Assembly (NCBI RefSeq): GCF_000003815.2 | Contig: NC_049995.1 | Span: forward strand, 15,978,931 to 16,042,930 | Reading direction: 5' to 3' | Origin: Branchiostoma floridae | Lineage: Eukaryota > Chordata > Leptocardii > Amphioxiformes > Branchiostomatidae | DNA length: 64,000 bases | Shown: piece after piece, positions 20,466 to 46,890 of the stretch | Position numbering within the stretch: position 1 is the stretch's first letter | How the letters are laid out: each line of letters opens with the position of its first letter | The notes under the pieces: model-generated | Database searches by the model: none | What the model was told of the DNA's origin: nothing | Seen by the model: only the letters and a program-made list of their open reading frames with translations | Position numbers and translations under genes: made by a program

Positions 20466-20657
20466 CTAGCCCTCTGCTGTAGTGATTGCACTCATGTGTG
20501 GCCCAGGGCTACAGAAACGGAGATGGGCGCCACCCGATGCACCCTTTATTCTATTCGATGCAGCTGTTAGCAACTGTGGGAGGCCGAGAGACGTCCAATC
20601 GCAGATGTCTTCTGTCCAGGTCTTTTTTGGCGACGCCGACAGAGGCCTTCTTCGCAA
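20466..20657 (-). pseudogene. LINE reverse-transcriptase ORF, C-terminal fragment
   Basis: The minus-strand frame contains KKTWTEDICDWTSLGLPQLL followed by TAASNR, matching the conserved C-terminal end (RPxxxWxDDIxxWTGLSLPxL type) of non-LTR retrotransposon ORF2 proteins. Only about 60 residues are present, consistent with a 5'-truncated insertion. A related 3' end lies at 25130-25240. Confidence 0.6.
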
Positions 20658-20659
20658 AT

Positions 20660-22160
20660 GCCCTGTCTGACCGTCTACTTTGTCATGTTCTATATCACAG
20701 CTGTCTTGTTGGCTGGTGGATTACCTTCCTGCTATCATTATCATAATCATGACTTTCTTCAGTTTGTCTTTAGACCACGACTAATTTCTATGTGTGAAAG
20801 TTCATTGCAGGTAAGAGTGACAATTACTAGGCATATTTTGGTCAGTACGCCCGAGGCAAAGACCCACAGTACACATTGCTTAACCTGGCCTCGTAACCCC
20901 CGGCAACTATTCCGCCCCAATGGATAGTCACAAGATCCCCGGTTTAGTTCTTAGTTTCTTTCTTGGCATGGTCTTAATGCATTTTCGCTATCTCGCTTAA
21001 ACAGAGGTTTAGATTTGTACGTTATAATTCTAGACCCTTTAGACATGTGGGGTATAATCGAAACATGAAGTTTCACTAAGAAGAATATATGTTTGGCCTT
21101 TCTGTGACCTATGACCTGTCGAAGTTAGGTACCCAATTTTGCAGCTACATGTAGAGTGAGCAAAGTCGTATGAAGTGCCTTTCCCAAGGCGTCGAACCCA
21201 GGACCTCTGGATCCTGTGTCCCCTGGCCTAGCCATTAGGCGAATATAGCCACTTGGTCATTTGAATTCGATTCCACTTTGTGAAGTAGATTTTGACTTTC
21301 AGTGAATAGTCTAAAAAGACAAGAGCAAAATTCTTTGTAGTTCTTCGTGATCAAAAATGTTTTTGTCGTCTGTTTTATCATTTCTGAGTTTAAGGGCGTA
21401 GTTGCATAGGTCGTGCGACCGTCGTACGACCTCAAACATTTGGGCATTTTTGAGGACAAAAATGTACGTTTTCTTTAAATGTCTTGGTACACGAAATGCT
21501 GTTTTGGATCCATGTTGGTGGTTGGTTCTGTCACAGCCTGCTTGAAAATCCTATGGCATCAAAAACCGTACGACGATCGCACGACCTATGACATCAAAAT
21601 CGTACGACGATCGCACGACCTTTGTGACCGCGCCCATAGTATCGGCACAGCTACATTTCTACCGATCATTGACCCCAGTATGTGCTTCTGGTTGAGCAAA
21701 TAAACTGTCAGACCAAGAATGATAGATTGATGACAGAAGCATAAAAGCTTGAGGACTGAGAGAGGGGGCGTGGTTTTCTAAAAGACGCGTCTAGTCTAAA
21801 CAAACATTCGACAAATTAACAGTGTACACTAAATGTGTTCACATCGTGTCGTTATCCTAACTCTTACCTCACATGTTTTCATTACCAGTCAATATAGTAC
21901 AGCCTTTATAACTTGCAATACAGACGGTTTTAAAGTTGTTTTCAGCTCATATGGCTTCCCATTAAGAGAGTGTGTGCGTAATAGGTCCTGCTTGCGGCAA
22001 ATGCCGGCAGCAGGTTGACCCGAAAGGTCGTCGGGTAATTGTTCTGTCAACAGCTAATCGGTGGACGCTGCGGGGTGTGAAATTTGATAAGCACTTTCAC
22101 TCATTGTCTCTCTGAACTGAACTGAATTGAACTGTCGGACTGTAATTCTGAAACATCAAT
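20660..22160. other. Intergenic, with palindromic repeat at 21410-21630
   Basis: No gene recognised. At 21410-21630 a foldback unit has arms ggtcgtgcgaccgtcgtacg and cgtacgacgatcgcacgacc; the spacer words gctgttttggatccatgt and cctgcttgaaaatcctatgg recur in 29170-29545. Confidence 0.5.
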
Positions 22161-22183
22161 GGACTTATATTGTCACTGGCGTG

Positions 22184-22216
<33 letters not shown>
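22184..22216. repeat. TC/TG microsatellite
   Basis: A run of tc units followed by tg units. Confidence 0.8.
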
Positions 22217-23027
22217 ATGCGTATGTGCGAACAAGACAACTCAGGAAAGGCTGGCCGGATTGGTTTCATACTTTGTGTGTTGGTCGGGTGTGATGAAAGC
22301 TGAAAATGATTACATGTTGGCCCCCCTAACAGCTTTTCTTGGTACTGCAGGAGAACTTCATGTTTTGATGTCTTGTGTTCTTAACAAGCTATGGTCTCGG
22401 TTTTAGGTGGTAGATATTGTTCTATCAGCATCTAATCGCTGGATGCTGCGGGGTGTGAAATTTGATAAGCACTTTCACTAATTGTCTATCTGGCCGTAAT
22501 TATGTCGGTATTGTTTTGAACAGGTTAGCTCTAGGCTTTCCAAACAACAGTATTGTCTTACTTTGGATCTTGTATATGTAAGTGGATATATATCACTGAA
22601 GTGATATATATCCGGTCAAGTTGCTGCGTCCGAAATCAAATTTGTGTTTACGTTGACTTGATGATGGGGGTAGAATGCAAAAGAAGTATGTGTATGATTC
22701 AGAAAACAAAAAAACACACAAAAAGTGCAAAAATTGTTCGTTTTTTTTAATCGATGACATTCGTGAGATTCAGTGAGATTACAATCGTACAGTCTACATC
22801 TATTTTTATAGTTCTTACTTTAGATTGTTTGCAGGTGAAATGTTTTGTGGTCATGCTTTCACGTAATGATTTTGATTGGTTGGTTCGGGCCAGGTTGACA
22901 GCTGTTTATGCTTTCAGACTTTAGCCATAGGTCAGGAGGTCATGTGGGGAAACTCGTTTGACCAGTCTGGACGGTGTGCGTACTGTATATATAAAGGTCC
23001 AGGCTTGAATCACCAATTAAGGCTGGC

Positions 23028-23235
23028 TGATCTATCTATCTAATATTTATCCATCCATCCATTCATCTATCAATCTATCTATCAATCTACCTATATCTGG
23101 AGATCTATATTTATTAATCTATCTATCCGTCCATCCATATATCCATCTATCTATACATCCACCCGTCCATCTATATGTCTGTCTATATACATGTATATAT
23201 ATATCTGTCTGATTGCCTGTCTATTCATCTATCTG
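23028..23235. repeat. Imperfect TATC/CATC microsatellite
   Basis: About 200 bp of ctat, ccat and tcta units with many interruptions; related short tracts reach 23350. Confidence 0.75.
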
Positions 23236-24361
23236 TGTTGTACATTTCTAGAGTGGAGAATCTTGGTACATTCAGTCGGCTCTACGCACCACGTGCAGCT
23301 AGGAGGATCTCGTCCGTTCATATATTTATCTAATCTATCTATCTGTATGTTTGTCGACGTCAATCTACCTGTCCATCTAATCCTCTCTCTAACTATTCAC
23401 CTGTCCCTGGATGTGTCTATATATCTCTATTACCCAGCCAACCGAGTCTCCTTTTCATTTGTCAGGAAAACACTTAAAAAAAGGAACGCTCGACAAAGCA
23501 CTTGTCATCAGAAAACGTTCACGTTTATTCACAAAATAGTTCATGAGGCTGTTCACAACAGATATCAATCTTTTCTCACATTCTTCTGTATTAGACTTTA
23601 CAACTATATCGTGTGCAAAGACGTACTTAGATAAAGAAGGCTTGTGTAAGAAAAAAGTGAAACTCAACAGTGGAAGCAAGTGTTCTGTTTCTTCTTCTGA
23701 TGTTTGTCTGATTCAAAAAAAGGTGATTGTATAAGATTTCTCACGGAGATTAGAAATTGAGAACAGTCCTTGTTTCGATTTGTAAGACAACGTCTTTGTT
23801 TTCTTGTTCAGGGCCCAGAATTTCGGTCGCCGCACATGCGCTCTCATCACATTAGATCTGGACTAGGCATTGTTGAAAATAATTTTGATGAAAACTCAAA
23901 ATATTTCATGGAGGTTTAAGGTCTCCGAACACTGAATTGAAGATGGTAGTTGTATTGGCAACTTGACATTGAACTACTTGCACCAAATCCCCCAAGTGCC
24001 CAACAGATTAAGATTTGTCGATGAGATTCGATTTATTTTGTATCCATAAGAATGTGGTCTTTTGGGAACACGCGTCGGTTGCTGAGTGCCGATTTAGAGG
24101 CAGAATCATACAAGAGAGGTCTATTGCTGAAACCTATGGTGTATCCTTTGTTGTCTTCTTGTGTGAACTAGCACATTAATATGGCAGTCTAGCCTGTTGC
24201 AAATTGCTGTAGTCTGGTGTCTTTTCGAAGCAACTAAATCTATATTCAAATATCAATGTCAAAAACCTGCATAAGTAGATCTCGATGAGGCTAAAGTTTT
24301 ATACACGTTTTCGTTTTCTGCTCTTACTCTTGGACAAAGACTCGATGAGTAACAATAAGCA

Positions 24362-24453
24362 CATATAAAGAGAGAGAGAAAGAGGGAGAGAGAGAGGGAA
24401 GAGAGGTATATGTATGTGTGTGTGTGTGTGTGTATGTGTGTGTGTGTGTGTGC
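24362..24453. repeat. GA and GT microsatellites
   Basis: A purine-rich gaga tract followed by two gt tracts. Confidence 0.8.
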
Positions 24454-24810
24454 TTGTGCTTGTGACCATGCATAATGTCTACCAACGGTAGTGCAATTGT
24501 AACATGCGAAAAGCTGAAGAACTCAAAGCTTTTCAGCTTTTCAGTATGATTTTTGACAATCCTTTGTCATTTGTGGCCAATCGCATTTGGACTAATGTTA
24601 TCTTTACACCATATGTAAAATTTACAGCGCCTTGTTGGTGTTTTCTTAACGAACAGAAGTACATTCTTTTGACTCCCCATCCATTATGATAGCAAAGGTT
24701 AACAAACAAATAAACATCACGTTACAAACTGCTTGCCTTTTAAAAGTGAAGTGATCTCTTGGGGTATAGTTGGAAACTATGCCACCACGTCTGTAAGAGC
24801 GTGCAAGAAA

Positions 24811-24956
24811 CAGTAGAAGCCGCTTAATTGCACATCCCATTTGCCAGTGCATTTCGTGCAATTATCCGAATGGTGCAACAATTTTGGAATTTTGGAATTT
24901 CGAGAAATTAACAGAAGTGTGCGATTCTCCGTTGTGCAATTAATTGGCTTCTACTG
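24811..24956. mobile_element. pogo-like MITE
   Basis: Inverted ends cagtagaagccgcttaattg and caattaattggcttctactg are nearly perfect complements. The interior (cccatttgccagtgcatttc, then cgtgcaattatcc) is shared with 20123-20308. The right flank is TA; the left is not, so the target duplication is imperfect. Confidence 0.7.
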
Positions 24957-25129
24957 TACTATGATACTAAGTATGACGATATGAAGAAGGGTGTGCTCGA
25001 CTGAAAGTTCCCATAAGCTGTGGTTGTTCGTGCTTTGAGGGAGAACGGGACACAAGGAAGCAGCTATAAAACAGGGGTAGCGGGCCAACATTTATAGTTA
25101 CCCCTTACTAGATTGTACCGGTGCAATAG

Positions 25130-25240
25130 CCGAGTGGGACGGTGCAATGGCCGAGTGGGCGCAATGGCCAAGTGGGCGCCGAGATGGGCGCCGCCCTATG
25201 CGCCATCAGGCGCGGGAAGGAACTTTGACTGACTTGACTT
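25130..25240 (-). repeat. LINE 3'-end-like fragment with short tandem GCAATGGCCGAGTGG units
   Basis: Minus-strand GGCGGCGCCCATCTCGGCGC resembles GGTGGCGCCCATCTCCGTTT at the end of the fragment at 20466-20657. Three short direct repeats of gcaatggccgagtggg follow. Confidence 0.45.
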
Positions 25241-25769
25241 GAGAATGTACCCAGGTACATTATAGCCAGGGGTATGTTTCGGCCTGCTACATCGGTCTTG
25301 CGCAAAAGTATCTAAAACGCCTATTTCTCAAAAGGCCCTACTTTTGATTTACAATTTGATCAATTCTATCATAAATATATAGAACTCTTTCTATTACCAT
25401 ATTTTGGGGGTACGTCTTTAACATTTTAGATATGGTGATTACACGTTGTCGTCCGAATAAAAAGGTGGCTATATTCAATATAACATTTCATGAGAATTCG
25501 TAGATTTTAAAGGCGTTAAAGATGATAGATTTTACAAGGTTTGCTGTTTCAGCGCATCCGAAATATTTTAGAATGGAAACAACAGAAACTCATTTACCAG
25601 GAAAGCGGAAACAGTTAAGGCGTGGTCACATTGGCCATAAGTCGCCGTACGTTTTGATGTATTGGGATTTTCAATTTTTTAATAGCTGGATTTTCATGAT
25701 TAAGGCACGAACAGCCTAAGACTACTATCAGTTTGCCATCGTATGGCGATCGTAGGACTAAGGATCACA

Positions 25770-26211
25770 TCCGTCGTAGGTCGTCGTACGATTTTGATGT
25801 AGAATTTTCAACCAGACTGCCACAGAACCAACCACCGACAAGGATTTAAGACAGTTTCCCCGTAGCAAGACAGGTAAATTTTGCATTTCGCATACATGAC
25901 TGTCCAAATATTCCCTCAGCTGCTTGTTGTAATCGTCCGACGATCGTTCGACAATGTTGCGACGGCCGTACGACAATGGTGCGACGACTGTACGACAATT
26001 GTGCAATGATCCTACGACGAACGTACGACGATCGTGCGACGGTTGTTCGGCGATCGTAGGACGACCGTACAACAATCGTACGATGAAAGTACGACAATCG
26101 TGCGACGGCCGTACGACGATCGCACGTCGATCGTACGGCGATCGATGCGACCATCGTATGGCGGTCGTGCGACGATTGTACGATGATCGCACGACGAATG
26201 TGACCAAGCCT
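25770..26211. repeat. Array of GTCGTACGAC-type palindromic units directly 3' of the CUB/LDLa stop codon
   Basis: About 25 diverged units built on cgtacgacgatcg and its complement fill 25930-26205. The left part (25770-25880) matches the spacer of the foldback family at 21410-21630 and 29170-29545 (gattttgatgtagaattttc, accaaccaccgacaagg). The array looks like an expanded arm of that element. It would form the start of the 3' UTR if the stop at 26212 is used. Confidence 0.65.
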
Positions 26212-42173
<15,962 letters not shown>

Positions 42174-43754
42174 TTCTGAAGCCGCTCGCTGCACGTCGTG
42201 CCACAAAGCCCACCCACGGCTACGTGCAGCTCCTGCTGTTTTCTCCCGACTAATTATCCGACGACATCGCTACCTGTTGTTGTTGTTAGCGCGCGAAACT
42301 ACGTCCACGGGGAGAGAACATCTCCCTTTTTCCCTTCCAAACTCTTCACGAAATGAAATTCGCGTCAACCAAGAGTCAAAGCTGGCGAAGAACCTCAAAT
42401 GAAAACTTGTATGCCAAAAAAAAACAGCAATCGGAGGCAGGAGCACTGTACTGGTAGATGGTGGCTGACGCCAGTACTATAAATGGATAGATGAATATTC
42501 ATGTATCTAACTGTCGGTTGTCGTGGCGCAGCGTCGGAGCCTGTACGAGTCGTAACTACGTCAATCGTCTCCGGCTCATGCCCATAGCAACGTGACAGAT
42601 CTTTTTTCACTCATTTGAACACAGTAGTTCATTTTGTTGCAGCGGCGACTTCATTTGCAGATTCTTTGCTTCAGAAAGAAAGTCGTTTTTATCAAGGAGG
42701 TTGAAACCTCCTTGTTTTTATCAAATGTCACAATCTTTCATCGTCACGTGTGATGAAGTCAATTAACCTAGGCAAAATTCTGTGTAGTCAATGCATGTGA
42801 TTGGAATCAATTTTATATAATGTGAGAGAGACTTTGAGGCTTTATTACGTCTAGAAATAATGTCTTGTAAGTCTGAAAGCCACTGCTATAAATGGATATA
42901 TGAATATTCATGTGTCTCACTGTCGGTTTTCGTGGCGCACCGTCGGAGCCTGTACGAGCCGTAACTACGTCAATCGTCTCCGACTCATGCCCCTAGCAAC
43001 GTGACAGATCTTTGTATTATATCTGCCGGCAGTTTTCTTTTCGCTCATTTGAACATAGTACTTCATTTTGTTGCAGCGGCGACTTCATTTGCAGATTCTT
43101 TGCATCACAAAGAAAGTCGTTTTTATCAAACATCAAAATGTCTCATCGACACGTGAGGTGAAGTTAGCCTATGCAAAATTCTGTGTAGTCAATTAATGTT
43201 TTTGATGGGAATCAATTTTCAAGTAATGTCTAAAAATGAAATTCTCCCATTTAGGTCCATCCTATCCATCCTTATGTCTATTGAAGCAAAGCGTTCGTAA
43301 AATACAGACTATATACCAATACACACTTTTTTCTTTCATCCATAGCAAGGGAAACCAATCTAAACTTGTGTACCAAACACCTAGCGAAATCGGATGTAGG
43401 AGCACTGCACTGGTTAGCTTACGCCACTGCCATAAATGTGTATAATATTATGAATATTCATGTCTGTACTGTCGGGTTTCGTAGCGCACCGTTGGAGCCT
43501 GGGCAAGCCGTAACTACGTTAATGGCCTTCGGCTCATGCCGCTAGCAGCGTGACTGATCTTTTATCATACCTGACGGCAGTTTTCGTGCTGCCCGTTTGA
43601 TCTGGTAATAAGGTTCGTTTTGTTGCAGCGGCGGTTTGATTTGGAGATTCTCTGTTCCACACAGAACGTTATTATATCAAATGTCAAACCTGTATTTCGT
43701 CCATCTTTTGCTTTTATCTGCACCCCAAGACTTGGGATTGGAAACGGTTTCAAG

Positions 43755-43962
43755 CAACACTGATTCTCCTTTATCCGTTGTTTTAAAACAGGATATTTCT
43801 GGATATAAAGTCGACTTACCGACGTTGGTTTTAATATTTCCAAAATGTAAAAAAGATATTTGAAAGATTGCAATTTGAAACTAACGACCCTTGACTTCAT
43901 ATCAGATTTTGAAAACAACGGATATAGGTTACCGTTCGGATAAAGGTGAACTAACGTTAATG
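43755..43962. mobile_element. Foldback MITE, 'GTTCACCTTTATCCG' family, copy 1
   Basis: Left arm tcctttatccgttgttttaa; right arm aacaacggatataggttacc, ggataaaggtgaactaacg. Other copies are at 44285-44515 and 53030-53220. Confidence 0.6.
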
Positions 43963-44284
43963 CTTAATGTCGCACCGTTGGAGCCTGTGCGAGTCGTAAC
44001 TACCGCCAGTTGTTTCCGTCTCATGCCGCTAGCAACGCGACAGATCTTTATATTATATCCGCCGGCAGTTTTCTTGTTGTCCTTTTCATCTGGTAATAAG
44101 GTTCGTTTTGCTGCAGCAGTGACTTAATTTGGAGATTCTCTGTTCCACAAAGAAAGTCATTAACGTTATATCAAATATCGAATTTGTTATTTGTCCATCC
44201 TTCTTTCATTTTCACGTATGATGATGTTATCCCGTCCAAAATTCTTTCGAGTCAAGACTTGTAACTGGAAACGGTTTCAAGTAA

Positions 44285-44515
44285 CGCTAGTCCTCCTTTA
44301 TCCGGTGGGTAACCTATATGCGTTGTTTTAAAACAGGATATTTAGGGATATCAAGTCGACGTACAGAGGCTGGTTTTAATATTTCCAAAATGTAAAAAAG
44401 ATATTTGAAAGATTGTAATTTGAAACTAACGACCCTTGACTTGATATCCTTAAAAACAGATTTAAAAAAAACGGATATAGGTTACCCTTCGGATAAAGGT
44501 GAACTAACGTTAATG
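44285..44515. mobile_element. Foldback MITE, 'GTTCACCTTTATCCG' family, copy 2
   Basis: Left arm tcctttatccggtgggtaac; right arm ggttacccttcggataaagg, tgaactaacgttaa. Its interior (ttttaatatttccaaaatgt) is almost identical to copy 1. Confidence 0.65.
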
Positions 44516-44960
44516 CTTAATGTCGCACCGTTGGAGACTGTGCGAGTCGTAACTACCGTCAGTTATGTCCGGATCATGCCGCGAGCAACGTGACAGATCT
44601 TTATATTATATCCGCCGGCAGTTTTCTTGTCTGTTTGATCTGGTAATAAGGTTCGTTTTGTTGCAGCGGCGACTAAATTTGGAAATCCTCTGTTCCACAA
44701 AGAAAGTCATTATATCAAACATCAAAGCTGTTTTTCGACCATCTTTTACTTTCATCTTTATGACTTGTGATATAGTTATCACGCGTACAAAATCTATTTA
44801 CTCAAGACTGTGTTTAAAAATGCATTTAAAGTAGCGTCAAGAAAGTTTTAGGCGACAGACAAAACGATTCTGTCAAGTTGTGCAAAACATTCATTCATTC
44901 AATCAAAGTCACTATTTGTAGGCTATAGATGAGCCTTTACAATTCAGGTATATTAGTACC

Positions 44961-45384
44961 TAGTGGTGCGTACCTAAACTTATATTCAGGTTCAGGTCAG
45001 GATTCAGGTCCAGCAGTTCAGTTCAGGTTCAAGTCCGGACCTGAATCCATCATTACATATTGTGTGCGCTAGAAAATTTTCTTTTTTGAGGAGGAAGGGG
45101 GATGGTGCATATAAAATTGCATGTTAGCATGGATTGAAATGCAATGTTAAGAATACATGCAAATTATATACAGCCGGTGTAAACACAAAAGGTCAGTAAT
45201 AAATACGAAATGTTTTTTGTCTTTTTCCAGTGCAAATTTCACTGTCTATGGAAAGTTTTAGATGGTTAAGAAGAAAAAAGGGAATATAAGTGACAGATAG
45301 CTTTTTGCAAGTCCGGACTTGACTCCTGACATTTAGGTGCTTTTTTTGACAATTCCAGGTCCGGGTTTTAGGTACGCACCACTA
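44961..45384. mobile_element. hAT-like MITE with 8-bp target duplication (one mismatch)
   Basis: Termini tagtggtgcgtacctaaac and gttttaggtacgcaccacta are inverted. Flanks are TTAGTACC (44953-44960) and CTAGTACC (45385-45392). The interior is rich in caggtccggacctga-type words shared with 49351-49783. Confidence 0.75.
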
Positions 45385-45393
45385 CTAGTACCC

Positions 45394-45710
45394 TAAAGGT
45401 GGGGTCACACATGCGTATATATATTCAAGTCCGTTTGAGGTGCGTATGACGCTCTTAATCTCTACCAGGCTCCACAGGGCGCGGGAAAAATAGTACAAAT
45501 TGGACAAACATAGATACATAACAGGCCAGGTGAGTTAGCTGACCGAGAAGTATGGTTAGCGAACCAGCTAACTCGTCTGACATGTTGCCTGTTTACGTTT
45601 GTCCAATTTCTATTATTTTTCCAACGACCTGTGGAGTCTGATGGAGGTAAATACTCCCATGCGCGCCTCATACGGACATATATATAGACGCAGGTGTGAC
45701 CCCACCTTAA
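45394..45710. mobile_element. Foldback MITE with AAGGTGGGGTCACAC termini
   Basis: Ends aaggtggggtcacacatgcg and caggtgtgaccccacctt are inverted, with further arm pairing (tggacaaacatag versus cgtttgtccaattt). It sits 2 bp from the target site of the preceding element. Confidence 0.7.
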
Positions 45711-45920
45711 CATTTCAGCCAGGCATTTGTAAAATACAGACAGTATGGCTTTTCATCTTGCTTCACGACAGTAGATTTGGTTTGAAGTGTCTTTCATGTC
45801 GATTGTGAATATTCTGCTTAATGTTCTGTAATTTGGAACCTAATTGGAAAAATGAGGCCCTTTGAGACTTGATGCGTTTTGTCACCATCATCATTAGATG
45901 GTGAAAGTGGGGCATACGTC

Positions 45921-46138
45921 ATAGCCTCCATATAGCAGGCTCTCTAGGGCCTTTTTTGGCTCATAATACACTTTTGCTAGCCATTTCATTTTGTACTGGG
46001 TCGCTGATTGCTGGCCTTTTTTGACAGGGCCGACAGTTTGAATAGGCCAGCAACCAGCGACCCAGTACAAAAAGAAACGGCCAGCAAAGGTGTATTATGA
46101 GGCAAAAAAGGCCCTAGAGAGCCTGCTATGGAGGCTAC
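45921..46138. mobile_element. Long hairpin MITE, 'CAGCCTCCATAGCAGGCTCTC' family
   Basis: Arms of about 90 bp: atagcctccatatagcaggc, ctctctagggcctttttt, cccagtacaaaaagaaa on the other side, ending gagcctgctatggaggctac. The loop is only about 10-20 bp. Same family as 33795-34022. Confidence 0.8.
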
Positions 46139-46890
46139 GTACGGCAGCGATTTACCCATAATCATATATGCGCGAATGTTGCAAAACAAGCCGCATGGCT
46201 TCATGTCTGATGGAGAAAGGGCGGGAAACGGTAGCAATTTTCACTAACATTACCATCGAATGTTACAAACAAGACGTTAGGCTCCACTTCGTCACATGGC
46301 CTCTTTGTTTTTGTTTACTGAATTCTATTAAAACAAACAACACACAATGAAAACATCAAAACAAATATAGAATACAAGAAATGCAACAAAGGTACACATT
46401 CTATCCAAAGGCAAATGATAGGTACTACAGCAATAAAAACATAACAGGTTGAAACATGACATGAACCAAAGCGTAAATAAAAGTACCAAAACTAGATTAA
46501 GTACAAAAATACAGGGTCCGTTTTTAGACGATTTTTTTCGGGACATTTGACATTGCATTCATACTGCGATACGATAGAAGCAAGATGGTAGAAGTAATAT
46601 GGAGAAAAAAGAAGTATAGATTTCACCTACGGAAGTTCATCAAAAAATGTACAAGTCGTAAACTTTCTCATGGCATTTCGACCAACGGACAACCGGCATT
46701 TGTTTCCCTATGGGTTCTGAAATCATATGCTGAATTCTAAATGGACCTGCCACTCTACATTGAAAAACAAACAAACAGGCAAACAAACCGGAAACAAAGA
46801 CTGCCAAAACACAGTCCATATAAACATAACATCTTTTACATAGGGATTGGAAAGTCGTTGTTTATTCATTATTAATATACGTGGGTCATG

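Larger units (their letters stand above)
42480..44760. repeat. Five tandem units upstream of the CUB/LDLa gene
   Basis: The core (caccgtcggagcctgtacga, taactacgtcaatcg, ctcatgccc-tagcaacgtga, cagatctt) occurs at about 42530, 42939, 43487, 43972 and 44524. Spacing is 409, 548, 485 and 552 bp. The first three copies are preceded by tgaatattcatg. On the minus strand the cores hold GTTGCTATGGGC, resembling an RFX X-box, and TTGACGTAG, resembling a CRE; only the two units nearest the gene keep both well. Confidence 0.75.
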
